From positions 62,001 to 126,000 of the forward strand of contig NZ_CP004394.1 in NCBI RefSeq assembly GCF_000819565.1: DNA of 64,000 bases, given 5' to 3'. The position numbers and the translations under genes are program-made. This document shows positions 1 to 8,368 of this stretch, piece after piece; the first letter of the stretch is position 1, and the number at the start of each line of letters is the position of its first letter. The notes under the pieces were generated by a model, which ran no database searches, had not been told where the DNA came from, and saw nothing but the letters and a program-made list of their open reading frames with translations. Origin of the DNA: Celeribacter indicus. Lineage in GTDB: Bacteria; Pseudomonadota; Alphaproteobacteria; Rhodobacterales; Rhodobacteraceae.

Positions 1-956
1 TAGTTGAGCGCCGCCGAATAGGTGCCGGCCTGAAGGCTGCTCGGGGTGGTGCCGTGGCGCTCCGCGAAGGCCTCGAGCCAGGCGCGGCCTTCCTCGTTGC
101 GGTACATGTTGTATTGCGACAGCACCTGCACGCCCTGCATCACGTCGAGGCCGTTGGCGTCGATCACATCCGTCGTCAGCGCGGCGGCGAGAAGCTGCAC
201 CCCCGGCGTGACGCCGAATTCCATCGCCTGCCGCACGGCGGTGCCGAGATCGGTGCCGGCATTGGCGAGCATGATGCCCTTCGCGCCGGAGGCCTGTGCC
301 TGGAGCAGGTAGGAACTCATGTCGGGCGTGTTGAGCGGATGACGCACCACCCCGACGATCTCCCCGCCCATCCGTTCGATGGAATTCGTGAAGGTCTCGA
401 TGATCGAATCCCCCAGGGCGTAGTCGACCGCGATGATGAAGAAGCTGTCGAGCCCCTCGTCGATCATCTGCTGGGTCACGACCTTGTCCGCCGCGGAGAA
501 GACGCTGTATTGCCATTGCACCGAACGCGGCGCGCAGTCCTCGCCGCTCAGCGCCGCCGAGGCGGAGGTGTGCAGCACAAGCTTGTTGTTGTTCTTCACC
601 AGCTCGTTGACCGCAAGGCTCACCGCCGAGTTGCCGATGTCCATGATCACGTCCACGCCGTCCGCATCATACCATTTGCGCGCGATGCTCACGCCCACGT
701 CGGGTTTGTTCTGGTGGTCGGCGAAGACGATCTCCACCGGCACGCCGGCGACCTCGCCGCCGAATTCCTCGGCCGCCATGCGCGCGGCCTCCACGGAGCC
801 CTCGCCCGCCATGTCGGCATAGAGGCCGCTGCGGTCGTTGAGCACGCCGATCCGCACCACCCCGTCGGAGATCGCGTCCTGTGCCGTCGCCGGGCCGGCC
901 GCGCCGAACAGCGCGGCGGCAAGGGCGATCGGGCTGAGAAGGGTCGTCTTGGTCAT
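1..956 (-). CDS. ABC-type branched-chain-amino-acid-like substrate-binding protein (3' end outside window)
   Basis: I translated this minus-strand frame by hand; it is open from the ATG at 954-956 to the left edge, about 318 codons, so the C-terminus is missing. It begins with a signal peptide (basic MTK, hydrophobic core, ATAQ-DA cleavage site around residue 26). A periplasmic-binding-protein fold of the Peripla_BP_6/LivJ type follows, starting IRIGVLNDRSGLYAD-like. The protein should bind a small organic solute in the periplasm for an ABC importer, whose permease and ATPase genes would lie further left if present. An SD-like AGGGAGAG lies about 8 nt upstream of the start. A sigma-54 promoter at 1053-1068 reads into it, back to back with that of the amidohydrolase. 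The family is clear; the ligand is unknown. Confidence 0.85.
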   Translation of the reverse strand, partial: MTKTTLLSPIALAAALFGAAGPATAQDAISDGVVRIGVLNDRSGLYADMAGEGSVEAARMAAEEFGGEVAGVPVEIVFADHQNKPDVGVSIARKWYDADGVDVIMDIGNSAVSLAVNELVKNNNKLVLHTSASAALSGEDCAPRSVQWQYSVFSAADKVVTQQMIDEGLDSFFIIAVDYALGDSIIETFTNSIERMGGEIVGVVRHPLNTPDMSSYLLQAQASGAKGIMLANAGTDLGTAVRQAMEFGVTPGVQLLAAALTTDVIDANGLDVMQGVQVLSQYNMYRNEEGRAWLEAFAERHGTTPSSLQAGTYSAALN

Positions 957-1052
957 TGGATGTCTCTCCCTGTTGTCTGGCGTCCCTGTCATCCGCAGGG
1001 CTGGTCCTCCTCGCCCGCGCGATGCGCCATTTCCGGGACACCCCCGGTCTCA

Positions 1053-1068
1053 AGCAATGGACGTGCCA
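1053..1068 (-). promoter_or_regulatory. sigma-54 promoter for the ABC binding protein
   Basis: Minus-strand TGGCACGTCCATTGCT matches the -24/-12 consensus TGGCAC-N5-TTGC exactly. The leader to the ATG at 956 would be about 85 nt. It is divergent from the site at 1108-1123, with 39 bp between them. Confidence 0.8.
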
Positions 1069-1107
1069 TATCGCGCCGCGCCGGTCCGGCGGCCTGCCGG
1101 GGCGAAA

Positions 1108-1123
1108 AGGCACGCGGATTGCA
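1108..1123 (+). promoter_or_regulatory. sigma-54 promoter for amidohydrolase 1
   Basis: AGGCACGCGGATTGCA has the essential GG and GC at the right spacing, with one mismatch in the -24 element (A for T). It lies about 63 nt upstream of the ATG at 1186. Confidence 0.65.
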
Positions 1124-1185
1124 TCTCCCGGCACGGCTCCGCGGCAGCGGCGGGGGCGTTTGGGCGAGGAGGAGGCGCGCAGGTC

Positions 1186-2241
1186 ATGGATGGGCGGCAG
1201 GACGAGACGATCTGGGGCGGGGTCCACGCGCCCGACGAGGACTTTCTGGCACGGGCGCGGCCCGAGGCGCCGCTCGAGCCGGATTTGCCGATCGTGGACA
1301 CGCATCTGCATCTGTGGCGCCTGTTTCCCGACAGGCCCTATCTGTTGCCCGAACATGCCGCGGACATCGCGGCCTCGGGCCACAATGTCACCGGCTCCGT
1401 CTATGTCGAATGCGGCGCCTTCTATCGCGCCGGGGGGCCGGAGCACCTCCGGCCCGTGGGCGAGACGGAATTCGCCGTCGGGCAGGCAGCGATGGCCGCG
1501 AGCGGTCGGCTGACCCGCGCGAAGGTGGCGCAGGCCATCGTCGGCCATGTCGATCTGACCCTCGGCGACCGGGTCGAGGAGGCGCTTGCCGCCCATCTCG
1601 AGGCGGCGAACGGGCGGTTCCGCGGGGTGCGCGACCGCGCGAAATGGGATGCCGATCCGGTGGTGAAGGGTAAGTGGAGCGCCGATGCGCCGCACCGCTT
1701 CGTCGATCCGCGCTTTGCCGAGGGGCTGCGCCGGCTGACGCGGCTGGGGCTCAGTTTCGATGCGAGCATCTATCATCCGCAACTGCCCGACGTGACGGCC
1801 ATGGCGCGGGCGCATCCGGAGGCGAATATCGTGCTGATCCATACGGCAAGCCCGGTCGGCCATGCCTCCTATGCCGGGCGGGAGCGCGAAAACCTCGCGG
1901 ACTGGACGCGCTGGATGAAGGAGCTTTCCACCTGCCCGAACGTGTCGGTGAAGCTCGGCGGCATCCTCATGAACCTGGCGAACTGGGATTTCACCACGGC
2001 GGAACGGCCGCTGACCTCGGAGGAACTGGCGGACCTGTGGCGGCCCTATCTCGAACCCTGCCTGGAGATGTTCGGGGCGGCGCGCTGCATGGTTTCCTCC
2101 AACTTCCCGGTGGACCGGGTCGGCTTTCCCTATGGCACGGTCTGGAACATGTTCAAGCGGATCGCCGCCGGCTGTTCGGAGGAGGAAAAGCGCCTGATTT
2201 TCAGTGGCACGGCCGAGCGCGTCTATCGCCTCGCCGGCTGA
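1186..2241 (+). CDS. amidohydrolase-2 family metal-dependent hydrolase (paralog 1)
   Basis: A 351-residue TIM-barrel hydrolase of the Amidohydro_2 type (the LigI / fuconolactonase / decarboxylase-like group). The metal-binding HxH lies near residue 37 in IVDTHLHLW. Further conserved segments are RAKWDADPVVKG, a VLIHTASPVGH strand and the C-terminal SNFPVDR, where an Asp ligand is expected. Members hydrolyse lactones or decarboxylate; the substrate here is unknown. It is closely related along its whole length to the protein at 49317-50366, sharing EPLEPDLPIVD, VGETEFA, WNMFK and FSGTA. The ATG at 1186 was chosen because it follows GGAGG and the sigma-54 site; a longer frame upstream would start before that promoter. 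The TRAP binding protein follows 80 nt downstream with its own promoter. Confidence 0.88.
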   Translation: MDGRQDETIWGGVHAPDEDFLARARPEAPLEPDLPIVDTHLHLWRLFPDRPYLLPEHAADIAASGHNVTGSVYVECGAFYRAGGPEHLRPVGETEFAVGQAAMAASGRLTRAKVAQAIVGHVDLTLGDRVEEALAAHLEAANGRFRGVRDRAKWDADPVVKGKWSADAPHRFVDPRFAEGLRRLTRLGLSFDASIYHPQLPDVTAMARAHPEANIVLIHTASPVGHASYAGRERENLADWTRWMKELSTCPNVSVKLGGILMNLANWDFTTAERPLTSEELADLWRPYLEPCLEMFGAARCMVSSNFPVDRVGFPYGTVWNMFKRIAAGCSEEEKRLIFSGTAERVYRLAG

Positions 2242-2251
2242 GCGCCGCCGG

Positions 2252-2267
2252 TGGCAGCGAATTTGCA
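2252..2267 (+). promoter_or_regulatory. sigma-54 promoter for the first TRAP binding protein
   Basis: TGGCAGCGAATTTGCA has an intact GG/GC core and N5 spacing with one -24 mismatch (G for C). It sits between the amidohydrolase stop (2241) and the next ATG (2322). Confidence 0.65.
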
Positions 2268-2321
2268 CGGCCCTCCCGAGGATCGCCCGCCCGACGGCGA
2301 TCCGCAACAAGGGAGAGTAGA

Positions 2322-3356
2322 ATGATGAAATACTGGAAAATGGCCGTGGCGCTCGGCTGCGCGGCGCTCGGCGCGGTGCAGGGTGCCGCCGCGCAGGAGG
2401 CGCTGAAGCTCAAGGTCGCCTCCTTCGTCCCCGAAACCCATCACGTGGCGATGCAGGGCACGACCTACTGGATGGACCAGGTGAGGGAGACGCTCGGTGA
2501 CGCGGTCGAGTTCGAATATTATCCCGCCCAGCAGGCGGGAAAGGCCGCGCAGCTTCTGGAGCTGCTGAAGGCGGGCGCGCTCGACGTGGTCGAGGTCGGG
2601 ATCGGCTATCACACCGACAAGCTGCCGCTGATGGGCGTGCTGGAGATGCCGGGCCTCGTGCGGAACGCCTGCGAAGGCGCCTATGCGCTGCGCAGCATGT
2701 CCGATCCCGGCGGCCTGATCCAGACCAACGATCTCGCGCCGCTCGGCGTGCGGCCGCTGTCCTATCTCGTCTTTCCGCCCTATTCCGCGATCACCCGCGT
2801 TCCCGTCCGCTCGCTCGACGATTTCGACGGGCTGAAACTGCGCACCGCGGGCGGCGCGATGGAACTCGAGGTCTCGACCCTCGGCGGCGTCCCGGTGAAG
2901 ATGTCCTCGCCCGACATCTACCAGTCGCTGTCGCGCGGCACGCTCGACGGGGTGATGTTCACCTACCTGAGCACCGATCAGTACGACCTGAACGACGTCG
3001 CGAATTACGGTGTCACCGGCTACGGCTTCGCCTCCACCGCGGTGCTGCTGCTGATGACGGAGCAAAGGCTCCAGTCCCTCCCCGAGGACGTGCGCGCGGC
3101 CTTCCTCGAGGCGGGTGTCGCGACCGACGACAATTATTGTTCCTTCGTCGACGAGAACGAGGCGGCGACGCGCGATGAGCTCGTCGCGAACGGGTTCGAG
3201 GTCCACGAATTCAGCGAAGAGGAGGTCGCGCGGCTCGACGAGATGCTCACCGTCGTGTCCGAGGACTGGACCTCGACGCTCGACCGGCGCGGCAAGCCGG
3301 GCTCCGAGGCGCTCGAGACCTTCCGCGGGAAGCTCACCGAAGCGCGCGGAGAGTGA
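2322..3356 (+). CDS. TRAP transporter substrate-binding protein, DctP family (orphan)
   Basis: 344 residues beginning MMKYWK. A signal peptide ends near AAAQEA (about residue 24), and a DctP-fold periplasmic receptor follows. The conserved LKLRTAGG segment near residue 175 is where the carboxylate-binding Arg of TRAP receptors is expected. The SD is GGGAGAG; either of two tandem ATGs (2322, 2325) could be used. No DctQ or DctM gene is adjacent. The only membrane pair in the window is at 29100-30976, so this receptor either shares it or relies on a transporter elsewhere. It is not closely similar to the two other TRAP receptors here (14703, 31043). Its own sigma-54 promoter lies 55 nt upstream. 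Confidence 0.9.
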   Translation: MMKYWKMAVALGCAALGAVQGAAAQEALKLKVASFVPETHHVAMQGTTYWMDQVRETLGDAVEFEYYPAQQAGKAAQLLELLKAGALDVVEVGIGYHTDKLPLMGVLEMPGLVRNACEGAYALRSMSDPGGLIQTNDLAPLGVRPLSYLVFPPYSAITRVPVRSLDDFDGLKLRTAGGAMELEVSTLGGVPVKMSSPDIYQSLSRGTLDGVMFTYLSTDQYDLNDVANYGVTGYGFASTAVLLLMTEQRLQSLPEDVRAAFLEAGVATDDNYCSFVDENEAATRDELVANGFEVHEFSEEEVARLDEMLTVVSEDWTSTLDRRGKPGSEALETFRGKLTEARGE

Positions 3357-3362
3357 CACGCG

Positions 3363-3387
3363 CCGGCCCGGCCTCGCGCCGGGCCGG
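3363..3387. terminator. hairpin between convergent genes
   Basis: CCGGCCCGGC and GCCGGGCCGG form a perfect 10-bp stem around a 5-nt loop. There is no T-tract. It is placed between the TRAP receptor stop (3356) and the convergent peroxidase-like stop (3402), where a bidirectional terminator is expected. Confidence 0.5.
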
Positions 3388-3401
3388 ATCGCCGCAGCCG
3401 G

Positions 3402-3956
3402 TCAGCCCGGCTTGCGGAAGGTGCGGTAGATGTTCACATAGCCATGTTCGACGCGCTTGCCGGCATGGCTTTTCGCCACTTCGGGATCGAGCGGGGCAAA
3501 GCCCATCCCCTGCACCAGCCGGTGCATGAAACCCGCCCGCGCCGTCACCGCCACCGCATCGTGCAGCGCGTCTTCGTCCCAGCCCGCGGCAAAGACCGCG
3601 TCGGCATCCTCCTGCCGCATCCCGTTCGGATCGGCCGCGAGCTTGCGCACGAAGGCGAGGAGCGGACGCAGCCTGTCGTTCACCGGGGCGCTGTCCGGGT
3701 CCTCGAGAAGCGCCTCGAGCGTGCCGCGCGGGATGCCGCGGGCATAGGCCACCTCGGAATGGCCGGTATAGACGAAATCGCAGCCCATCACCCCCGCGGC
3801 ATAGGCGAGGATCAGCTCGCGCTCCGCCTGGGACAGGGGCGAGGGCCCGTTCATCAGCGCCTCGCTCATCTCCGAAAACGGCCCGTAGACCTCGGGATGG
3901 CGTTTGAAGACATGCGGCGGCCCGGCGTTTTCGGGCAGCGATTTCAGGAAGGGCAT
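3402..3956 (-). CDS. AhpD/carboxymuconolactone decarboxylase-like protein
   Basis: 184 residues of the 'uncharacterised peroxidase-related enzyme' type in the AhpD/CMD superfamily. AhpD enzymes carry CxxCxxxH in the helix that holds the redox site. Here the helix reads GCDFVYTGHSEVA, so the first Cys and the His are kept but the second Cys is Val. A two-cysteine thiol-disulfide mechanism is therefore unlikely, and a decarboxylase, lactonase-like or one-Cys role is possible. It is the last gene of the ten-gene operon read from about 13.5 kb, 45 nt after the cupin gene, with an SD-like AAGGAGAG upstream. Confidence 0.75.
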   Translation of the reverse strand: MPFLKSLPENAGPPHVFKRHPEVYGPFSEMSEALMNGPSPLSQAERELILAYAAGVMGCDFVYTGHSEVAYARGIPRGTLEALLEDPDSAPVNDRLRPLLAFVRKLAADPNGMRQEDADAVFAAGWDEDALHDAVAVTARAGFMHRLVQGMGFAPLDPEVAKSHAGKRVEHGYVNIYRTFRKPG

Positions 3957-4001
3957 CCGTCTCTCCTTGCAACAGGGGCATCGGCGGGCGGCGGCCCGGC
4001 C

Positions 4002-4397
4002 TCAGCCGTGATACTGGTCGTCCGTGACGTGTTCGAGCCAGGTCACGGCGCTTCCGTCCACCGATTCCGTCACGGCGATATGGGTCATGGCCGTGGTCGC
4101 CGTCGCGCCGTGCCAGTGTTTTTCCCCCGCCGGGAACCAGACGGAATCGCCCGGCGTCACCTCCTTGCGCGGGCCGCCCTCGGTCTGGACCCAGCCGCGC
4201 CCGGCGGTTACGATCAGGATCTGGCCCGCCGGATGGGTGTGCCAGGCCGTGCGCGCGCCCGGTTCGAAGGTGACGAGCCCGGTGGAGACGCGGCCCGGCG
4301 CCTCCGACCCGATCAGCGGATCGCGGCGGACGGTCCCGGTGAAGCTCTCCGGCGGCGCCCAGCTCGAGGGGCCGGATCCGGCCTTGTTGATTTTCAT
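4002..4397 (-). CDS. small cupin, hydroxynitrile-lyase-like
   Basis: A 131-residue single-domain cupin. Motif 1 is [13 protein letters not shown] and motif 2 is [16 protein letters not shown], giving the usual His-rich metal site. From memory, the overall pattern ([33 protein letters not shown]) closely resembles the bacterial cupin-type hydroxynitrile lyases such as the Granulicella enzyme and their annotated '(R)-mandelonitrile lyase-like' relatives. The physiological reaction of most relatives is unknown; quercetinase-like or isomerase functions are possible. The ATG at 4397 is preferred over an upstream in-frame ATG because AAAGGAGA sits 8 nt before it. It follows the 3-hydroxyacyl-CoA dehydrogenase by 25 nt in the same operon. 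Confidence 0.8.
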   Translation of the reverse strand: MKINKAGSGPSSWAPPESFTGTVRRDPLIGSEAPGRVSTGLVTFEPGARTAWHTHPAGQILIVTAGRGWVQTEGGPRKEVTPGDSVWFPAGEKHWHGATATTAMTHIAVTESVDGSAVTWLEHVTDDQYHG

Positions 4398-4422
4398 CGC
4401 GTGTCTCCTTTCCGTGTCGATG

Positions 4423-5847
4423 TCACGCCGCATCCTCGGCGGCGATGCGCAAGGCGAGCGAGGCGCGGTAGCGCGGATCGCCGGTCAGCGCGTGGATATG
4501 GTCGAGCGTCGCGACGACCCGGCCGAGGCCGATCTCGCGCGCCCAGCCGATCGGCCCGCGGGGGTAGTTCACGCCATGGCGCATCGCGGCGTCCACCGCG
4601 CCGGCATCGGCCACGCCCTGCATGACCGCCTCGAAACCTTCGTTGGCGAGCATCGCGACGGTGCGCAGCACCACGAGCCCCGGCCAGTCCGGCAGATGCG
4701 TCGCCGCGATCCCCTGTGCCGCCAGCGTGGCGACGAAGCGCGCGATCGCCGCCTCGGGCACGTCGGGCGAGGCGGCAAAGCCCAGGCGCGTCGTCTCGCC
4801 GGGCACGATGAGATCGTGGACGATCGCTGGCGCGCCTTCGGCCGTCGCCACCGCACGGGCGCGCCGCCCGTCGGAGGGCAGGATCCTCACCCCGTCGATC
4901 TCGCCGGGCTCCCCGAGGGCAAAGCCCTCCGCCCCGGTCCCTTCCGCCGTCTCGGTCCGCGGCGCGGGCGCCTCCGCCCCGGTGCCGTAGTCGTAGAACC
5001 CGCGCCCGCTCTTGCGTCCGAGCCGCCCGGCGTTCACCAGTTCGAGCTGGATCTGCGAGGGCCGGAACCGAGGCTCCTGGTAATAGGCGTCGAAGACCGA
5101 CTGGCTCACCGCGTAATTCACGTCATGCCCGATCAGGTCCATCAGCGTGAACGGCCCCATGCGGAACCCGCCGCCTTCGGTGAGCAGCGCGTCGAGCGTC
5201 GCCGGATCGGCCACCTGCTCCTCGAGGAGCCGCAGCGCCTCGGCATAATAGGGCCGGGCCACGCGGTTGACGATGAAACCCGGCGTCGATTTCGCATGCA
5301 CCGCGACCTTGCCCCAGGCCTCGGCCGTGTCGAACACCCTCTGCGCCACGCCGGGCGCGGTCGCGACGCCGGAGATCACCTCCACGAGCTTCATGATCGG
5401 GGCGGGATTGAAGAAATGCATGCCCACGACCCGCTCCGGATGCTCGAGATCGCGCGCGATCGAGGTGACGGAGATCGAGGAGGTGTTGCTTGCGAGGATC
5501 GCCTCCGGCCCCACGATCCCCTCGAGCTCGGCGAAGACCGCCCGCTTGACCTCGAGCTTCTCGACGATGGCCTCGACGACGAGCGCGACGCCGCGGAAAT
5601 CGGACAGGTCGGCCGCGACCCGGATCCGTCCCACCAGCGCCTCCACGGCCTCCGCCGTCATCTTCCCGCGGGAGACGAGCTTTTCCAGCCCTTCTGCCAC
5701 GCGCGCCCTGCCGGTGTCCGCCGCGCCCCCGACCGCATCGTAGAGCAGCACCTCATGGCCCGCCGCCGCCGCGAGCTGCGCGATCCCCGCGCCCATCGTC
5801 CCGGCGCCGATCACGCCGATCTGTCCTGTGGTGTCTATCCCGCTCAT
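4423..5847 (-). CDS. 3-hydroxyacyl-CoA dehydrogenase (474 aa)
   Basis: An NAD-dependent L-3-hydroxyacyl-CoA dehydrogenase. The N-terminal Rossmann domain has [14 protein letters not shown] at about residues 11-24. The [11 protein letters not shown] and [16 protein letters not shown] segments, with the catalytic His in the latter, lie around residues 115-150. Two successive C-terminal 3HCDH domains explain the length, typical of the PaaH-like two-domain form. It oxidises a 3-hydroxyacyl-CoA during beta-oxidation. Its ATG overlaps the stop of the upstream oxidoreductase as ATGA, indicating translational coupling. A second, divergent HAD (6854) is in the same operon, so two different hydroxyacyl-CoA intermediates may be handled. 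Confidence 0.9.
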   Translation of the reverse strand: MSGIDTTGQIGVIGAGTMGAGIAQLAAAAGHEVLLYDAVGGAADTGRARVAEGLEKLVSRGKMTAEAVEALVGRIRVAADLSDFRGVALVVEAIVEKLEVKRAVFAELEGIVGPEAILASNTSSISVTSIARDLEHPERVVGMHFFNPAPIMKLVEVISGVATAPGVAQRVFDTAEAWGKVAVHAKSTPGFIVNRVARPYYAEALRLLEEQVADPATLDALLTEGGGFRMGPFTLMDLIGHDVNYAVSQSVFDAYYQEPRFRPSQIQLELVNAGRLGRKSGRGFYDYGTGAEAPAPRTETAEGTGAEGFALGEPGEIDGVRILPSDGRRARAVATAEGAPAIVHDLIVPGETTRLGFAASPDVPEAAIARFVATLAAQGIAATHLPDWPGLVVLRTVAMLANEGFEAVMQGVADAGAVDAAMRHGVNYPRGPIGWAREIGLGRVVATLDHIHALTGDPRYRASLALRIAAEDAA

Positions 5848-6857
5848 GCCCCTGCGTCCCCTGCCTTCCCGGTTGTCAGAATGATCTTGCCCCGCGCCGA
5901 TCCGGTGGACAGCGCGCGGAGCGCCTCGGTGATCCGGTCGAGCGGCAGCGTCGCGCTGATCCTCGGCGCGAGCCGGCCCTCGCTCCAGAGCGCGAAGATA
6001 TGCGCCTGCGCGTCCCGCACCCGCTCCGGCTGGCGCGCGCGGTAATCCGTCCATTGCAGGCCCGAGACCGAGATGTTTTTCACCAGCAGGTAATTGCCCG
6101 CAAAGCTCGGGATCTCGCCGGAGGCGAAGCCAACCACCACGAGCCGCCCGCACCAGGCCATCGTGCGCAGCGCCGCCGCGGACAGCGCGCCGCCCACCGG
6201 GTCGATGACCACATCCGCGCCTTGCCCCTCCGTGGCCGCCATCACCGCCGCGCGTAGCCCGTCGCGCAGGTTCTCCATGCCGGAATCCACCGTGGCATCC
6301 GCCCCGAGGGCGCGGGCGAAGTCCGCCCCCTCCGCCCCGCGCGTCGCCGCGATCACCTGTCCCGCGCCGAGCGCCTTCGCGAGCTGGACCGCGGCCATGC
6401 CGATCCCGCCCGTCGCGCCAAGCACCAGCACGCGCTCGCCCGGCGCGATCCGGGCGCGGTCCGTGAGCGCGAAATAGGCGGTCTGGTATACGAGCCCGAA
6501 GGCGGCCGCGACCGTGCAGGGCATCTCCTCCGGCATCGGAAAACAGAATTCCGCCGGGGCCACGAGCTTTTCGGCATGGCTGCCGTACTGCGGCAGGACG
6601 AGCACCTTCTGCCCTTCGCGCGGCGCCGTGACCCCGGCGCCGACCCGGCTCACCCGCCCCGCCCCGGCAAGGCCGGGCGAAAAGGGAAAGGGCGGCTTCT
6701 TCTGGTACCTGCCCTCGATATAGAGGATGTCGGGATAGTTCGCCTCGCTCGCCTCGATGTCGACGACGACCTCGCCGGGACCGGGCGCCGGATCGGGCAA
6801 CGTGCCGGTCCGCGCCTCCTCGAAGGGCGTGAAGGACTGGACGACGACCCCCTTCAT
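5844..6857 (-). CDS. zinc-independent NADPH:quinone oxidoreductase-like MDR protein
   Basis: 337 residues of the quinone reductase / enoyl reductase branch of the MDR superfamily. The GroES-like domain has GEVVVDIEASEANYPD and no zinc-binding Cys cluster. The Rossmann motif VLVLGATGGIGMAAVQLAKALGA is near residue 150, followed by ADVVIDPVGG. Members reduce quinones or 2-enoyl-CoA/ketone double bonds with NADPH. The first ten bases of this gene (ATGAAGGGGG) lie inside the 6.6-kb duplicated segment; the rest is unique. Its start therefore has the same ribosome-binding region as the unrelated racemase-like gene at 41309. The ATG overlaps the preceding HAD stop (ATGA). Confidence 0.85.
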   Translation of the reverse strand: MKGVVVQSFTPFEEARTGTLPDPAPGPGEVVVDIEASEANYPDILYIEGRYQKKPPFPFSPGLAGAGRVSRVGAGVTAPREGQKVLVLPQYGSHAEKLVAPAEFCFPMPEEMPCTVAAAFGLVYQTAYFALTDRARIAPGERVLVLGATGGIGMAAVQLAKALGAGQVIAATRGAEGADFARALGADATVDSGMENLRDGLRAAVMAATEGQGADVVIDPVGGALSAAALRTMAWCGRLVVVGFASGEIPSFAGNYLLVKNISVSGLQWTDYRARQPERVRDAQAHIFALWSEGRLAPRISATLPLDRITEALRALSTGSARGKIILTTGKAGDAGA

Positions 6858-8368
6858 TCGCTTTTCGCCCTTATTTTTTGTATTGTTGGTGCTCTTTGTG
6901 GAGCGAAAGCGGTTTGTCCTGTGATTTTGAAGATGTTGTTGGAGATTTCGCAATGGCGCGCGAGGCCGCCGCGTGTGACGCGTTCGATGGGGCCGTCGGG
7001 GTATCCGAGGCCCATGCGGCAGGTCCTGTCGATTTCTTCGGCGGCGGCGAGGCCGTCGTCGAGGAAGCGCAGGGCGTCGTTGTATTTGGGGCGCACGAGG
7101 CGGTCGACGATGCGGCCGGGGCGGTCGGCGCAGGTGACGACGTCGAAGCCTGCGCAGTCGAACACGGCGCGGGCGGCGGCGAGGGCGGCGGGGTCGGTGG
7201 CGGGCTGTCGCACCAGTTCGATGAGGTTGGAGGGCGGGTCGTCGCCGTTGCGGTAGCGGGCGAAGCCGACGGCGTTGGAGCCCTCGCGGCCCATGTCCTC
7301 GCCGGTGTGCAGGCCGAGGCATTCGGTGTCGAGCTCGACGAGCACGGCGGTCTTCGCGGGGTCGGGGGCGAAGCCGCTGCCGAGGTGGATCGTGACCTCC
7401 GCCGCGTCGCCGTCGCGGGCGCCGGCGAGGAAGGGATCGCCGGCGGGGAAGGAGCGGCTTTCGCCGGCGGAGCGCAGGCTGTAGGCGGGGGCCTCGACGG
7501 CCTTTTCGGGCAGGCGGCCGGTGAGCAGCCCGCCGCCCGACTTGGTGCCGAGCCGCCCGGCGGCGACCATCCGGCGGCAGAGCGGCGGCACCGCGGCGCG
7601 CGGGTCGAGCGTGATCGGGTAGAAGGCCTCGCCGAGCCGCAGCTGGGTGTCGAGCCCGATCAGGTCGAGCAGCGTGCAGGGCCCCATCCTGTAGCCGAGC
7701 GCGGAGCGGATCGCGAGGTCGATCTCCTCGGCGGAGGCGAGCCCGGCCTCGATCGCGCGGATCACGTCGTTGTTGAACGGCACCAGCAGCGCGTTGAGGA
7801 TGAAGCCGGGCTTGTCCTGGGTCTCCACCGGGCTCTGCCCGCAGGCCTCCGTCCAGGCCCAGGCGGCCCTGAAGGTCTCGTCCGAGGTGTTGAGGCCGCG
7901 CGACATCTCGATCAGCTTCATCACCTGCGCCGGCAGGCAGAAGTGCATCCCCACGACGCGGTCGGCCCGGCCCGAGCCGGCGGCGATCTCGGTGATCGAC
8001 AGGGTCGAGGTGTTGGAGGCGAAGATCGTGCCCTCCTTGCAGATCCGGTCCAGCTTGCCGAACAGATCCTTCTTGATGTCGAGATCCTCGAAGATCGCCT
8101 CGATCACCAGGTCGCACTCCGCCAGATCGGCCAGATCGGTCGTGTCGCTCATCCGGGCGAGCGTGGCCTCCCTGTCCCCGGCGCTCATCCGGCCCTTCTC
8201 GACCGAGGTGCCGAAGAACGTCCCGGCCGCCCTGCGCTGGCGCGCCAGCGCCTCGGCGGACATGTCGAAGCAGACGGTCTCGAACCCGCCGCGGGCCGCG
8301 ACGATGGCGATGCCCGCGCCCATGGTGCCACCCGCACCGCAGATGGCGACTTTCCTGATATCGGTCAT
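6854..8368 (-). CDS. 3-hydroxyacyl-CoA dehydrogenase (504 aa), cassette copy 1
   Basis: NAD-binding motif [21 protein letters not shown] at the N-terminus, then NTSTLSITEIA, and GMHFCLPAQVMKLIEM carrying the catalytic His. Two C-terminal 3HCDH domains follow. The usual HFFNP is HFCLP here, so this is a different subfamily from the 474-aa HAD downstream. The last 30 or so codons are unlike the rest: A/T-rich and using AGA, ATA, AGG and ACA, in a gene otherwise biased to G/C third positions. This tail (KITGQTAFAPQRAPTIQKIRAKSE region) overlaps the ribosome-binding region of the next gene, whose ATG overlaps this TGA. The start at 8368 overlaps the acyl-CoA dehydrogenase stop (ATGA). An identical copy lies at 41306-42820. 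Confidence 0.92.
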   Translation of the reverse strand: MTDIRKVAICGAGGTMGAGIAIVAARGGFETVCFDMSAEALARQRRAAGTFFGTSVEKGRMSAGDREATLARMSDTTDLADLAECDLVIEAIFEDLDIKKDLFGKLDRICKEGTIFASNTSTLSITEIAAGSGRADRVVGMHFCLPAQVMKLIEMSRGLNTSDETFRAAWAWTEACGQSPVETQDKPGFILNALLVPFNNDVIRAIEAGLASAEEIDLAIRSALGYRMGPCTLLDLIGLDTQLRLGEAFYPITLDPRAAVPPLCRRMVAAGRLGTKSGGGLLTGRLPEKAVEAPAYSLRSAGESRSFPAGDPFLAGARDGDAAEVTIHLGSGFAPDPAKTAVLVELDTECLGLHTGEDMGREGSNAVGFARYRNGDDPPSNLIELVRQPATDPAALAAARAVFDCAGFDVVTCADRPGRIVDRLVRPKYNDALRFLDDGLAAAEEIDRTCRMGLGYPDGPIERVTRGGLARHCEISNNIFKITGQTAFAPQRAPTIQKIRAKSE

